A stretch of DNA of 64,000 bases, from the NCBI GenBank assembly GCA_019930625.1, contig CP082844.1, forward strand, positions 4,216,001 to 4,280,000, read 5' to 3'. Shown in pieces: positions 27,241-35,298 of the stretch. Source of the DNA: Nocardia asteroides. Lineage in GTDB: Bacteria; Actinomycetota; Actinomycetes; Mycobacteriales; Mycobacteriaceae. The stretch's first letter is position 1, and each line of letters starts with the position of its first letter. The notes beneath the pieces are model-generated. The model did not search any database. It saw nothing but the letters and a program-made list of their open reading frames with translations, and was not told the origin of the DNA. Made by a program: the position numbers and the translations under genes.

Positions 27241-27524
27241 TGTCGGCGATGAGTACTGTGCGCATGCCCGCGGCGCAGCTGCTGGCCTACAAACAGATGC
27301 CCGCCGACGTTCTGGCACCGCTGATGCAGCTGCTGAACTGGCTGCTGTGGTTCGTCCTGCTGGTGTGCCTGGCCTGGATGATCGTGTCCGCGGGGAAGCT
27401 GTGGCTGACCTTCCGCAGCGATCTGGCCATGAACGATGCCTCGCACGGCGTCCTGATGAGTCTGCTGGGTGCCGTGGTGGCGAGCACGGCGTCGGGGATC
27501 GCCCTGGCGTTCCTGCCCGCGTGA
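27240..27524 (+). CDS. Small two-helix membrane protein, paralogue of the preceding one
   Basis: The 94-residue protein has two membrane helices (LNWLLWFVLLVCLAWMIVSAG and VLMSLLGAVVASTASGIALA). Alignment by eye with the preceding protein keeps L-x-W-F-V-L-L in helix 1 and G-x-V-V-A-S/T-x-x-G in helix 2. It starts at the ATG that shares its A with the preceding TGA. The two probably arose by duplication and may form a mixed channel or pilus base. No other function can be assigned. Confidence 0.6.
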   Translation: MSAMSTVRMPAAQLLAYKQMPADVLAPLMQLLNWLLWFVLLVCLAWMIVSAGKLWLTFRSDLAMNDASHGVLMSLLGAVVASTASGIALAFLPA

Positions 27525-27555
27525 GCCGCCGGATCGGGACGGGGACGACGCGGGA

Positions 27556-28212
27556 ATGAATTCGACAGTACTGCGGCCTGCGGACTCCGCGGCGTGGCGG
27601 CGCGACATCCGCCGCCCCGCGGCCGGAGTCGTGGGCGCCGCGCTGCTGTTCGCGGCGGTCGGCTGTGGCGGTAACGAGGACTCGGCGGGGCCGGATCTGT
27701 CGGCCGCTCCCACCAACGTCCGGTGGCAGCCGTTCCAAGGTGTGCCGCTGCCGCACACCGACCAAGGGCCGCGCTCGACGGCCGACGGCGCGGCGACCGG
27801 TTTCGACCACTCGCCACGCGGGGCGGGCATCGCCGCGCTGACCCATTCGGTCCGCTTGGCGGTGGCCGCCGATACCCAGTGGGCGAAAGTGGCTGCCAGG
27901 GAAGTGGTTCCGGGCCCGGCCAAGGACGAGTGGGCGATCAACCGGGTGCAGCTGTCCATCACCGGCCCGGCGGGACCGGAGTTCGCTCCCCGCTTGCTGG
28001 GATACCGGATCACCGGTTATACCGAGCGGCATTCCACCGTCGACGTGTACACCGAATACTCCGACAGCTCCAAGGCGGTGCACCACACGGCCGTCGAATG
28101 GTTCGGCGACGACTGGAGATTGCGGCTTCCCGATCCGGACTCGACCGCACGACCCATCGACTCGATCGACGCATTACCCACCGACATAGTGAAATTGGAG
28201 GCACCGACGTGA
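27556..28212 (+). CDS. Lipoprotein, first of three tandem paralogous envelope proteins
   Basis: The 218-residue protein has an Arg-rich N-terminus, a hydrophobic stretch and a lipobox FAAVGC (Cys37). The mature domain shares a motif with its two neighbours: GFDHSPRGAGIAAL at residues 82-95, and a closing strand DDWRLRLPD. The predicted pattern, a helix followed by strands and a W-R-L end, suits an NTF2/VirB8-like fold. It is probably anchored on the outer face of the membrane. It overlaps the following gene by 4 bp (GTGA). Confidence 0.7.
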   Translation: MNSTVLRPADSAAWRRDIRRPAAGVVGAALLFAAVGCGGNEDSAGPDLSAAPTNVRWQPFQGVPLPHTDQGPRSTADGAATGFDHSPRGAGIAALTHSVRLAVAADTQWAKVAAREVVPGPAKDEWAINRVQLSITGPAGPEFAPRLLGYRITGYTERHSTVDVYTEYSDSSKAVHHTAVEWFGDDWRLRLPDPDSTARPIDSIDALPTDIVKLEAPT

Positions 28213-29021
28213 GCGACAGGGAGTCGTACGCGCGCGACCGTGTCTCCTTCGGTGTCGTCGCCTCCGCCGCCGTGCTGGCGCTCATCGTGGTGGTCGGCAT
28301 CTTCGTCTTCGTCGGCCGCGACGACGAGAGCATCAGCGGCGCACCGGCCGTCACCGAGGGCTCGGGCGGCACCGGCTTCGCCACCCCTGAGGTGGACATC
28401 CTCGGCAGACGGGTGGATATCCCCAACAATGCGGCCGGACAACCGCTTCCGCAGGACCCCTCCCGCCAGCGCAAGCCCACCGATCCGGATTGGCTGACCG
28501 CGGCGCCGGAAGGCACCACCGAACCGCACGGCTGGCAGCGGGTGTACGGCGCCTCCGTCCCGTTCTCCACCTCCGACGGGCCGACGCGGATCGAGGACGA
28601 CCTGGCCGTCGGCTACTCGCACACCCCGCAGGGCGCGGTGCTGGCCGCGGCGCAGATCACCTACCGGCTCAACGCGCGTCCCGCCGACCGCGACCTGTAC
28701 GTGCGGCAGGTCCGAGTCTCCGCCCAGCAGATCGCCGCCTACGACAAGGCGCTGGCCGACGACCGTCTGCCGCAGCAGCAGCCGGAGAAGGTGACTCGCT
28801 ACTTCGTCGCCTCGGACGCGTTCAAAGTGGACGACTACGCCGACGATCTCGCCATCATCCGGCTGGCAACCAGGGGACCGGTGGTGGACGGCAAGCAGCT
28901 GTGGGCGGCGACGCGCCTGGTCATGGTGTGGGATGCAGGGGACTGGCGCCTGAAGCCCTCGACCACCAACAACGCGCAGACCGAGTACCTCGAATCGTTG
29001 ACGGGGTGGACGAGATGGTGA
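28209..29021 (+). CDS. Membrane-anchored envelope protein, second tandem paralogue
   Basis: The 270-residue protein has one N-terminal membrane helix (about residues 14-35), a Gly/Thr-rich linker, a GRRVDIP segment, and the shared motif GYSHTPQGAVLAA at residues 135-147. The domain ends GDWRLKP near the C-terminus. It is clearly paralogous to the next gene (GRRVD, HTPQGA, DRDL, DAF-YADDFA-type and GDW motifs all align). Start is the GTG in a GTGA overlap. By topology it is a candidate VirB8/TcpC-type scaffold protein. That role is inferred. Confidence 0.7.
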   Translation: MSDRESYARDRVSFGVVASAAVLALIVVVGIFVFVGRDDESISGAPAVTEGSGGTGFATPEVDILGRRVDIPNNAAGQPLPQDPSRQRKPTDPDWLTAAPEGTTEPHGWQRVYGASVPFSTSDGPTRIEDDLAVGYSHTPQGAVLAAAQITYRLNARPADRDLYVRQVRVSAQQIAAYDKALADDRLPQQQPEKVTRYFVASDAFKVDDYADDLAIIRLATRGPVVDGKQLWAATRLVMVWDAGDWRLKPSTTNNAQTEYLESLTGWTRW

Positions 29022-29851
29022 CCACGCGCAGATCCGGCCGGATGCCCTTGGCGCTGATGGGCGCGGGCGCGGTGATCAGTGTCGCGCTCGCGGTTGCACT
29101 GACGACTGTCGCTCTGCGAGACAACGCATCCGGAGACGAACCGGTCGCTGCGACGGGCACGACATCGGGCACCGCTGCAGATCCCGGCGGCGCGGCCTTC
29201 GGTAATCCCGAGAACGACATGTTCGGCCGCCGGGTCGATGTGCCGATCCGCGCGACAGGTGTTGTCCTGCCCCAGCATCCGGACCAACAACAGCGTCCGG
29301 GCACGCCCGGATGGATCTCCGCTGCACCCACGCCGTCGAGCGGCGAGGGCGTATGGCAGCGGGTGTTCGGTGGTCCTGTCGTGCGCTTCTCCGCTTCCGA
29401 CGGCCCTGCTAGGATCGACGGCTCCGCTGCCCTGGGCTTCGCGCACACTCCGCAGGGCGCCGCGCTGGCCGCCGAGCAGATCTACTGGCGGACCAACGCC
29501 AATCCCAAAGATCGTGACCTGCTGATTCGGCTGGTCGATGTGACGCCGCAGTACTTGGCCGAGTACGACCGGCTCGTCGCCGAGGGCAAAGTGTCCGACC
29601 GCCTGCCCGACAAGCTGAGGCCCCTGTTGTTCGCTTCGGATGCGTTCCGGATCGAAAGCTATGCAGATGATTTCGCGAAAGTGCAGTTTGCGAGAAAGGC
29701 TCGAGAAACAGTTGATGGCCAACCAACATGGGTGGGCATGCGCCTGGCGGTCCGGTGGCGAGACGGAGATTGGAAGCTCACCCCGGTGACAGGTGACGAG
29801 CGAGTACAGATCGAGTCCCTGCGGAGCATCGAGGGGTGGACACAATGGTGA
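29015..29851 (+). CDS. Membrane-anchored envelope protein, third tandem paralogue
   Basis: The 278-residue protein has one N-terminal membrane helix (about residues 11-33), a linker, GRRVDVP, the motif GFAHTPQGAALAA at residues 141-153 and the final GDWKLTP strand. It aligns along its length with the previous gene. ATG at 29015 or GTG at 29018 could start it; both overlap the previous stop. Part of the 3' half (about 29620-29830) uses AT-richer codons such as AGA, ACA and CAA, unlike its neighbours. It overlaps the TrbL-like gene by 7 bp. Confidence 0.7.
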   Translation: MVTTRRSGRMPLALMGAGAVISVALAVALTTVALRDNASGDEPVAATGTTSGTAADPGGAAFGNPENDMFGRRVDVPIRATGVVLPQHPDQQQRPGTPGWISAAPTPSSGEGVWQRVFGGPVVRFSASDGPARIDGSAALGFAHTPQGAALAAEQIYWRTNANPKDRDLLIRLVDVTPQYLAEYDRLVAEGKVSDRLPDKLRPLLFASDAFRIESYADDFAKVQFARKARETVDGQPTWVGMRLAVRWRDGDWKLTPVTGDERVQIESLRSIEGWTQW

Positions 29852-31317
29852 GGCGCCTAGTCACGATATTCGCGGTCATCTTCACGGTGATGATCGCGAC
29901 GCCGACCGTGGCCTACGGCCAGACCTACGGTTTCGACGAGACGTGCAACGAGATTCATGACACGCTCGACAACGTCGGACTGCCCGGCATTTCTCTCGGT
30001 GACGCCGCGTCCGCCGCGTGCAAGGCGGGCAATGCCGCCTCGCATCCCGGCCAGGCCGCCGAGGCGGTGAAGGACAAGGCCTGGGACTCGACCTTCGGCA
30101 AGGTGGTCGATTCGCTGATGAACGGTCTCGGCCAGGCCATCATCCTGGCGTTGACCTTCTGGATGAAGGTGCCCAACGAGGCGGTCAGCGACTCCGGCTC
30201 ACTGTTCACGAAGATCAACGACTACACCTATCAAGCGCAGATCCTGCTGTTGATAGCGTCGGTGATCCTCTCCGGCGCGCGATTGGCCGAAGCCAGACGC
30301 GGGGCCACGATGAACGAGGCGGCCGAATCGTTCCGGATGTTCACCCGCGTCGTGTTCAGCTCCTGGATGCTGGGCGCGGTGATCGTGGCGGGCACGCAGG
30401 CGTCGGATCGTTTCGCGGAGTGGATCATCAGCGACTCGACCAACGGCAACGCCAAGGACCTCGCCGAGCTGATGGTGAAAACCAGCAAGCTGCAAGCTTT
30501 TTCACCGGGCCTGGTGCTGATCATCGCGATCGTCGGCCTGCTCGGCGCCCTCGCGCAGATCGTGCTCGCCATCGTCCGGCAAGGTCTGCTGGTGATCGCA
30601 GCGGGCGTGTTGCCGCTGGCGGCGGCGGCCTCCGGCATGAACGTCGGCAAGCAGTCCTATCAGAAGCTCATCGGCTGGATCATCGCCTTCATGCTGTGGA
30701 AACCGGTGGCGGCGATCGTCTACATGATCGCGTTCACCACCGCGGGCCACGTCGACTCGCTCACCCCGACCGGCGGTCTGCCCGACGGTGAGCAGGCCCA
30801 GCGCATGCTGGTCGCGATCGTGCTGCTGTGCAGCGTGGCGTTCGTGCTGCCCGCGCTCATGCGACTGGTCACTCCGGCCGTCGCGATCGTCGGCAGCGGC
30901 GGTTCGGGTTTCACCGCGGCGGGCGGCACCCTGGTCGGTGTGGCGGCCCTGGGCGCGATGGGCACCAAGGCGGTCGGCGTCAAGGGCGCCGCGGCGGCGG
31001 GCGCGCCCGGCTACGTGGGCGGCAGCGGCACCGGGCCCCGGCCCGGCGGTCCGGCCGGACCGCGTGGCGGCGGCGCACCGCGGCCGACCCCGCCACGAGG
31101 TGGCGGCGGTGGTCAGGGTGGTGCGGCACCGCGCGCCTCCGGACCAGCGGGCGCGGCGGGAGTAGCGTCCGGAGCGGCCAGGGCGGCCGGCCGGATCGGC
31201 GCGGCGCGCGCCGCGAGCGGCGGCCTGAGCCGGGCCGACCAAGCCATGGGTGACGTCGCGGGCGATCGCTGGACGAACCGTTCACCCGACCTCGGGAGGA
31301 GCACCATTCCGCGATGA
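29845..31317 (+). CDS. TrbL/VirB6-like polytopic channel protein
   Basis: The 490-residue protein has a signal peptide-like start (LVTIFAVIFTVMIATPTVAYG). A soluble loop comes next, then about six membrane helices between residues 90 and 370, including IILALTFWMKVPNEAVSD, IVGLLGALAQIVLAIVRQGL and LLVIAAGVLPLAAAASGM. The C-terminal 120 residues are Gly/Ala/Pro-rich and disordered. This matches TrbL/VirB6 inner-membrane channel subunits of type IV systems in Gram-positive bacteria. ATG at 29845 overlaps the previous gene, and the end overlaps the next gene by ATGA. Confidence 0.75.
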   Translation: MVRRLVTIFAVIFTVMIATPTVAYGQTYGFDETCNEIHDTLDNVGLPGISLGDAASAACKAGNAASHPGQAAEAVKDKAWDSTFGKVVDSLMNGLGQAIILALTFWMKVPNEAVSDSGSLFTKINDYTYQAQILLLIASVILSGARLAEARRGATMNEAAESFRMFTRVVFSSWMLGAVIVAGTQASDRFAEWIISDSTNGNAKDLAELMVKTSKLQAFSPGLVLIIAIVGLLGALAQIVLAIVRQGLLVIAAGVLPLAAAASGMNVGKQSYQKLIGWIIAFMLWKPVAAIVYMIAFTTAGHVDSLTPTGGLPDGEQAQRMLVAIVLLCSVAFVLPALMRLVTPAVAIVGSGGSGFTAAGGTLVGVAALGAMGTKAVGVKGAAAAGAPGYVGGSGTGPRPGGPAGPRGGGAPRPTPPRGGGGGQGGAAPRASGPAGAAGVASGAARAAGRIGAARAASGGLSRADQAMGDVAGDRWTNRSPDLGRSTIPR

Positions 31318-32804
31318 CACTCACCGACACCTACGAGCGGCGCTCGTACGGACTCTGGCAGAAGCCGCGCAGCGCGGGTCTTTTCGGCCTGCGCTGGGAG
31401 GAAACCGTTCTCGGCTTCGCGGTCGTGATCACGGCGTTGATCACCGCGATGGTCGGCGGCTTCCAGTGGGGTCTGATCGTCGGCGGCACCGGTGTCGTCG
31501 TCATGGTCCCGCTGGTGTGGCGGACCGGAGGTCGTTCGGGCTACGAGACGGGATTGATGATGTTCAACTGGATGCGCTCGCGCAGTCGCGGCGAGCACGT
31601 GTACCGCGGTGGCCGCTTCTCCCGGATCCCGGGCGGCGTCACCCGATTGCCCGGACTGCTGGCGCCCTCGAAGTTGTACGAGGGCATCGACGCGGGTGGC
31701 TACAGCTTCGGCATGATCCACCTCCCGCAGTTCGCCCAGTACACGGTGGTGCTGCGCGCGTGGCCGCAAGGACACGAGGCGGTGGATCAACCGGTGATCG
31801 ACCGGTGGGTGTCGGCGTGGGGCACCTTCCTGGCCTCGGTGGGACAGACCAGCGACATCGTCGCCGTGGTGCCGGTCATCGACACCGTGCCCGAGACCGG
31901 AAACCGCCTGCTCACGGAGGTTTCCACGATCACGAGGCCGGAGGCGCCGGAGCTGGCCCAGCAGGTCATGTACGAGCTGGCCACCGAATTGCCCCAGGAG
32001 CGTGTGCAATTGCTGCCGCGTGTGGCGATCACGTTCAAGGCCACCACCGCCGAGCGCCGCAAGAACCCGGCGGAGGAGGCGGTCGAGATCGGCCGTCGGC
32101 TGCCCGGGATCTGCGCGGCGCTCGCCGAAGCCGGTGTGCGCGCACAGCCGATGTCGGCCGACGAGGTGATCTCGTTCATTCGCCGCAGTTACGATCCCGC
32201 CTCGCAGGCCGACCTGGAAGTGGCAGCGGGCGAACCCGAGGGCCACGGTTTGGACTGGGCGGACGCGGGCCCGGTGTCCCATGACGAGAAGTGGGATCAC
32301 TTGGTGCACGACGGCGGCCGGTCGGTCACCTGGGAGATGGACGCCGCTCCCGAGGGCGCGGTCGACGAGCGGGTGCTGCAGCGGCTGCTCGCACCCAATC
32401 CCGAAGTCCCGCGCAAACGTATCGCGATCGTGTACCGTCCGCACTCAGCCGCCGACGCCGCCGAAATCGTCGACGACGACTTCAAGAACGCGTTGGTGGC
32501 CCAACAGAGCGAACGCGGGGTCGTGTCCGCGGCGGCGACGCTGCGGGTGGGCGCGACTCAGCAGGCCCGCGAAGAGCAGGCCAGGGGTCACGGTGTGACC
32601 CGCTTCGGGGCGCTGGTGACCATCACCGAGCCCTTGCGCGGCGACCTGCCGCGCATCGAAGCCATCACGCGCGACCTGTCGACGCAGGCGCGTCTGAAGA
32701 TCCGGCGGTGTTACCGCTACCAGGCGGCGGCCTTCGCGGCCTCGCTCGGTTGCGGGGTGATCCTGCCGGAACACGCGACTATTCCGAAGGCACTGGCGGG
32801 GTGA
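31314..32804 (+). CDS. SCO6880-family T4SS protein (PrgI-like helices plus VirB4 N-terminal-like domain)
   Basis: The 496-residue protein begins TYERRSYGLWQKPRSAGLFG, followed by two membrane helices (about residues 30-70) as in PrgI. A large cytosolic domain follows, ending in RIEAITRDLSTQARLKIRRC. This is the layout of the SCO6880 family, named from Streptomyces coelicolor, found beside VirB4-like ATPases. There is no Walker motif, so it likely supplies the membrane-interacting N-terminal half of a VirB4 whose motor is the next gene. ATGA overlap with the TrbL-like gene. Confidence 0.85.
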   Translation: MTLTDTYERRSYGLWQKPRSAGLFGLRWEETVLGFAVVITALITAMVGGFQWGLIVGGTGVVVMVPLVWRTGGRSGYETGLMMFNWMRSRSRGEHVYRGGRFSRIPGGVTRLPGLLAPSKLYEGIDAGGYSFGMIHLPQFAQYTVVLRAWPQGHEAVDQPVIDRWVSAWGTFLASVGQTSDIVAVVPVIDTVPETGNRLLTEVSTITRPEAPELAQQVMYELATELPQERVQLLPRVAITFKATTAERRKNPAEEAVEIGRRLPGICAALAEAGVRAQPMSADEVISFIRRSYDPASQADLEVAAGEPEGHGLDWADAGPVSHDEKWDHLVHDGGRSVTWEMDAAPEGAVDERVLQRLLAPNPEVPRKRIAIVYRPHSAADAAEIVDDDFKNALVAQQSERGVVSAAATLRVGATQQAREEQARGHGVTRFGALVTITEPLRGDLPRIEAITRDLSTQARLKIRRCYRYQAAAFAASLGCGVILPEHATIPKALAG

Positions 32805-32811
32805 GCGATTC

Positions 32812-34956
32812 ATGGCACGGGACTACGAGCCACCCGTACGGGAACGGGACGAGGACGCACGTCGCAGGCGGCTCGAACAATCCGGCCGGGACGAGTGGGG
32901 ACAGCGGCCGGAGCGCCGCCGCCCCGCACGGGATTCGGCGCGGGTGAACGGCGAGGACCGGCCGGGCGTCGACGCGCCCGATCGGCGGACGGCGGAGCGG
33001 CGGACGCGAGCGGGCACGGGCCGGTCCGACGGCGTGCGCGGCGACCGGGCGCACGCCGAACGTCCACGCGGTGAGCGGAACTCTCGGATGTCCCGTGACG
33101 CGGTCACCGAGCGCATCGCCGCGCGGCCGGAACGCAACGGCGGCAGAAACGGCCGGGTGGCGCGGTCGGCGAAGGTCGACTACACCGCCGACCGCGCCAT
33201 GGGCGCCCCGTACACGGACAAAGCGGCTCGCCGCGCGAAGGCGAAAGCGGATCGGCGCAAGCAGTCCGGTCCGCCGCTGCTGGACGACGCCACCCGCGCC
33301 AAGCTGGAGATGATCGCCCGCGAGGGCAGTGGCCTGCGTGCGGCGTGGGCGCAGTTCCGGGTTCGCACCGACGACATCCGCCGCCGCAACTACGCGGCCC
33401 GCGCGGAGCAGACGATCGAGGACGGATTCGACCGCAGCACAGCCCAGCTCACCGACCGCGGCTACGCGGGACCGGGAGGCGGGCGCATGAACGTGGTCGG
33501 CCGCCCGGTGGAGTACCGCGCCACCACCGCCCAGGTCGCCGGCCTGTGGCCGTGGTCGGTCGGCGCGGGCGCGCCGCTGATCGGCACGCCCCTCGGTTCA
33601 CATCTGCACACCGGTGCGCCGGTCTGCTTCGATCCGATGAACTGGTTCATGCGCGGCAGTTTCATCACCGCCCCCAGCCTGTTCGTACTCGGCCTCAACG
33701 GTTTCGGCAAGTCCTCGCTGGTGCGCCGGATCGTGCTCGGCGGCATCGCGCAGGGGATCACGCCGTTGATTCTCGCCGACGTCAAACCGGACTACCGCAA
33801 GATGGTCGAACTGGTCGGCGGCCAGGTGATCGATCTGGGCTACGGGCACGGCAAGCTGAACCCGCTGGCGGCGGGCGTGCTCGGTGCGGTGGTGCCCCGA
33901 CTGGAGGAGTTCCCGGCACTGCAACTGCAGGTGTTGCAGGACCTTCGGGCCCGGCAGGTGACGCTGATCGCGGGTCTGGTCGAATTGGTGCGCGGCGACC
34001 GCGTCCGCGACTACGAGGAGACGCTGATCTCCACCGCGCTGCGCATCCTCTACCGGCCGGGCAGCGGATACACGCCGGACAAACCGCCGATCATGGAGAA
34101 CCTCCTCGAGGTGATCGTCGGCGGCGGTGAGGAATTGATGCTCGACGCCGGTTCCGACAATCCGGCCGAATACCAGGAAGCGATCAAGGGGCTGCGCCGC
34201 TCCCTGCGCGCGCTCACCCAGGGCCCCTTCGGCGCGGTGTTCAACGGCCAGACCACCGTGCCGATCGACACCAGCGCGGTCGCGGTGTGCATGGACGTCT
34301 CGCACATCCCGACCGGCGACAAGAAGCTCAAGGCCGCTGTCATGCTGGCCTGCTGGGCCGACGGATTCGCCTCGGTCGAGGCCGCGCACGTGCTCGCCGA
34401 CGCGAAGCTCGGCCCACAGCGCTATTTCCAAGTGGTGATGGACGAGCTGTGGCAGGTGCTCGGTCTCGGCGACTTCATGGTCGACCGCGTCGACGAGCTC
34501 ACCCGGCTGCAGCGCGGCATCGCCACCGCGCTGATCATGATCAGCCACACCATCAAGGACCTGCAAGCGCTCGGATCGGAAGCCGCCATCGCGAAAGCGC
34601 TCGGTTTCCTCGAGCGGGCGCGCGCCAAGATCTTCGGCGCGCTCCCGGCCGAGGAGATCAAACGGCTCGACAGCACGGTTCCGTTCACATCGGCCGAGGA
34701 GGAGATGGTGACCGGATGGTCCGCACCGCAAGCGCTGACCGGCGAGGCGCTCAAACCGGGGCAGCAGCGCCCTTCCCCGCCCGGCACCGGTAAGTTCCTG
34801 CTGAAGATCGGCGAGGACCGTCGGCCCGGCATCCCCTTCCACATGGAATTCACGCTGTCGGAGAAGGAAAGCGGAATCCACGACACCAACCAGCGGTTCA
34901 GCGAGTTCACCGAATCGACTTCGCGCGGATCGAATTCGCCGGGGAGCGCCGCATGA
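32812..34956 (+). CDS. VirB4-like T4SS ATPase
   Basis: The 714-residue protein has a strongly charged, Arg/Glu-rich disordered N-terminus (residues 1-135), then a linker domain, and a VirB4/FtsK-type motor: Walker A LGLNGFGKSS at residues 293-302 and Walker B VVMDELWQ around 541-548. Late motifs include ISHTIKDLQALG, comparable to the conserved arginine/glutamine region of VirB4. It would energise assembly or transport at the inner membrane together with the SCO6880-family protein just upstream. It overlaps the next gene by 4 bp. Confidence 0.85.
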   Translation: MARDYEPPVRERDEDARRRRLEQSGRDEWGQRPERRRPARDSARVNGEDRPGVDAPDRRTAERRTRAGTGRSDGVRGDRAHAERPRGERNSRMSRDAVTERIAARPERNGGRNGRVARSAKVDYTADRAMGAPYTDKAARRAKAKADRRKQSGPPLLDDATRAKLEMIAREGSGLRAAWAQFRVRTDDIRRRNYAARAEQTIEDGFDRSTAQLTDRGYAGPGGGRMNVVGRPVEYRATTAQVAGLWPWSVGAGAPLIGTPLGSHLHTGAPVCFDPMNWFMRGSFITAPSLFVLGLNGFGKSSLVRRIVLGGIAQGITPLILADVKPDYRKMVELVGGQVIDLGYGHGKLNPLAAGVLGAVVPRLEEFPALQLQVLQDLRARQVTLIAGLVELVRGDRVRDYEETLISTALRILYRPGSGYTPDKPPIMENLLEVIVGGGEELMLDAGSDNPAEYQEAIKGLRRSLRALTQGPFGAVFNGQTTVPIDTSAVAVCMDVSHIPTGDKKLKAAVMLACWADGFASVEAAHVLADAKLGPQRYFQVVMDELWQVLGLGDFMVDRVDELTRLQRGIATALIMISHTIKDLQALGSEAAIAKALGFLERARAKIFGALPAEEIKRLDSTVPFTSAEEEMVTGWSAPQALTGEALKPGQQRPSPPGTGKFLLKIGEDRRPGIPFHMEFTLSEKESGIHDTNQRFSEFTESTSRGSNSPGSAA

Positions 34957-35261
34957 TGCCGCACCGGTCCTACCGCCGCGTCTCACCGGAGGTACGCCAA
35001 GCGGCGGTCGAACAGGTCATCGCGCTGACCGGCAAGCTGCGCAGTGAATCGGAGGCCTGCCGCGTGGTCGCCGAACAGATCGGCGTGCACACGAATTCGG
35101 TGCGGAATTGGGTGCGCGCGGCCGAGGGGCCGAGTCTGGAGCGGATGGACGCGACGGCGCTGCGGCGCAAAGTCGCACTGCTGCAACAACAATTGGCGGC
35201 CGCCGCCGAGATGAACCGCACGTTGGCCGACACCCTCAACGAAGCCCGGCGCCGGACGTGA
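34953..35261 (+). CDS. IS3 OrfA-like helix-turn-helix protein inside the T4SS operon
   Basis: The 102-residue protein matches the transposase_8 (IS3/IS911 OrfA) pattern: RRVSPEVRQAAVEQV, then a helix-turn-helix with SEACRVVAEQIGVHTNSVRNW (core GVHTNSVRNWV), and a C-terminal leucine-zipper-like helix with LRRKVALLQQQLAAAAEMN. There is no OrfB integrase frame, no terminal inverted repeat and no target duplication. Its start lies in an ATGA overlap with the VirB4-like gene, so it is translated as part of the operon. I infer a domesticated DNA-binding protein, possibly a regulator. Confidence 0.7.
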   Translation: MMPHRSYRRVSPEVRQAAVEQVIALTGKLRSESEACRVVAEQIGVHTNSVRNWVRAAEGPSLERMDATALRRKVALLQQQLAAAAEMNRTLADTLNEARRRT

Positions 35262-35298
35262 AGCACGGCTGCGCGCGGCACGATGCCGGAGTGCGGCG

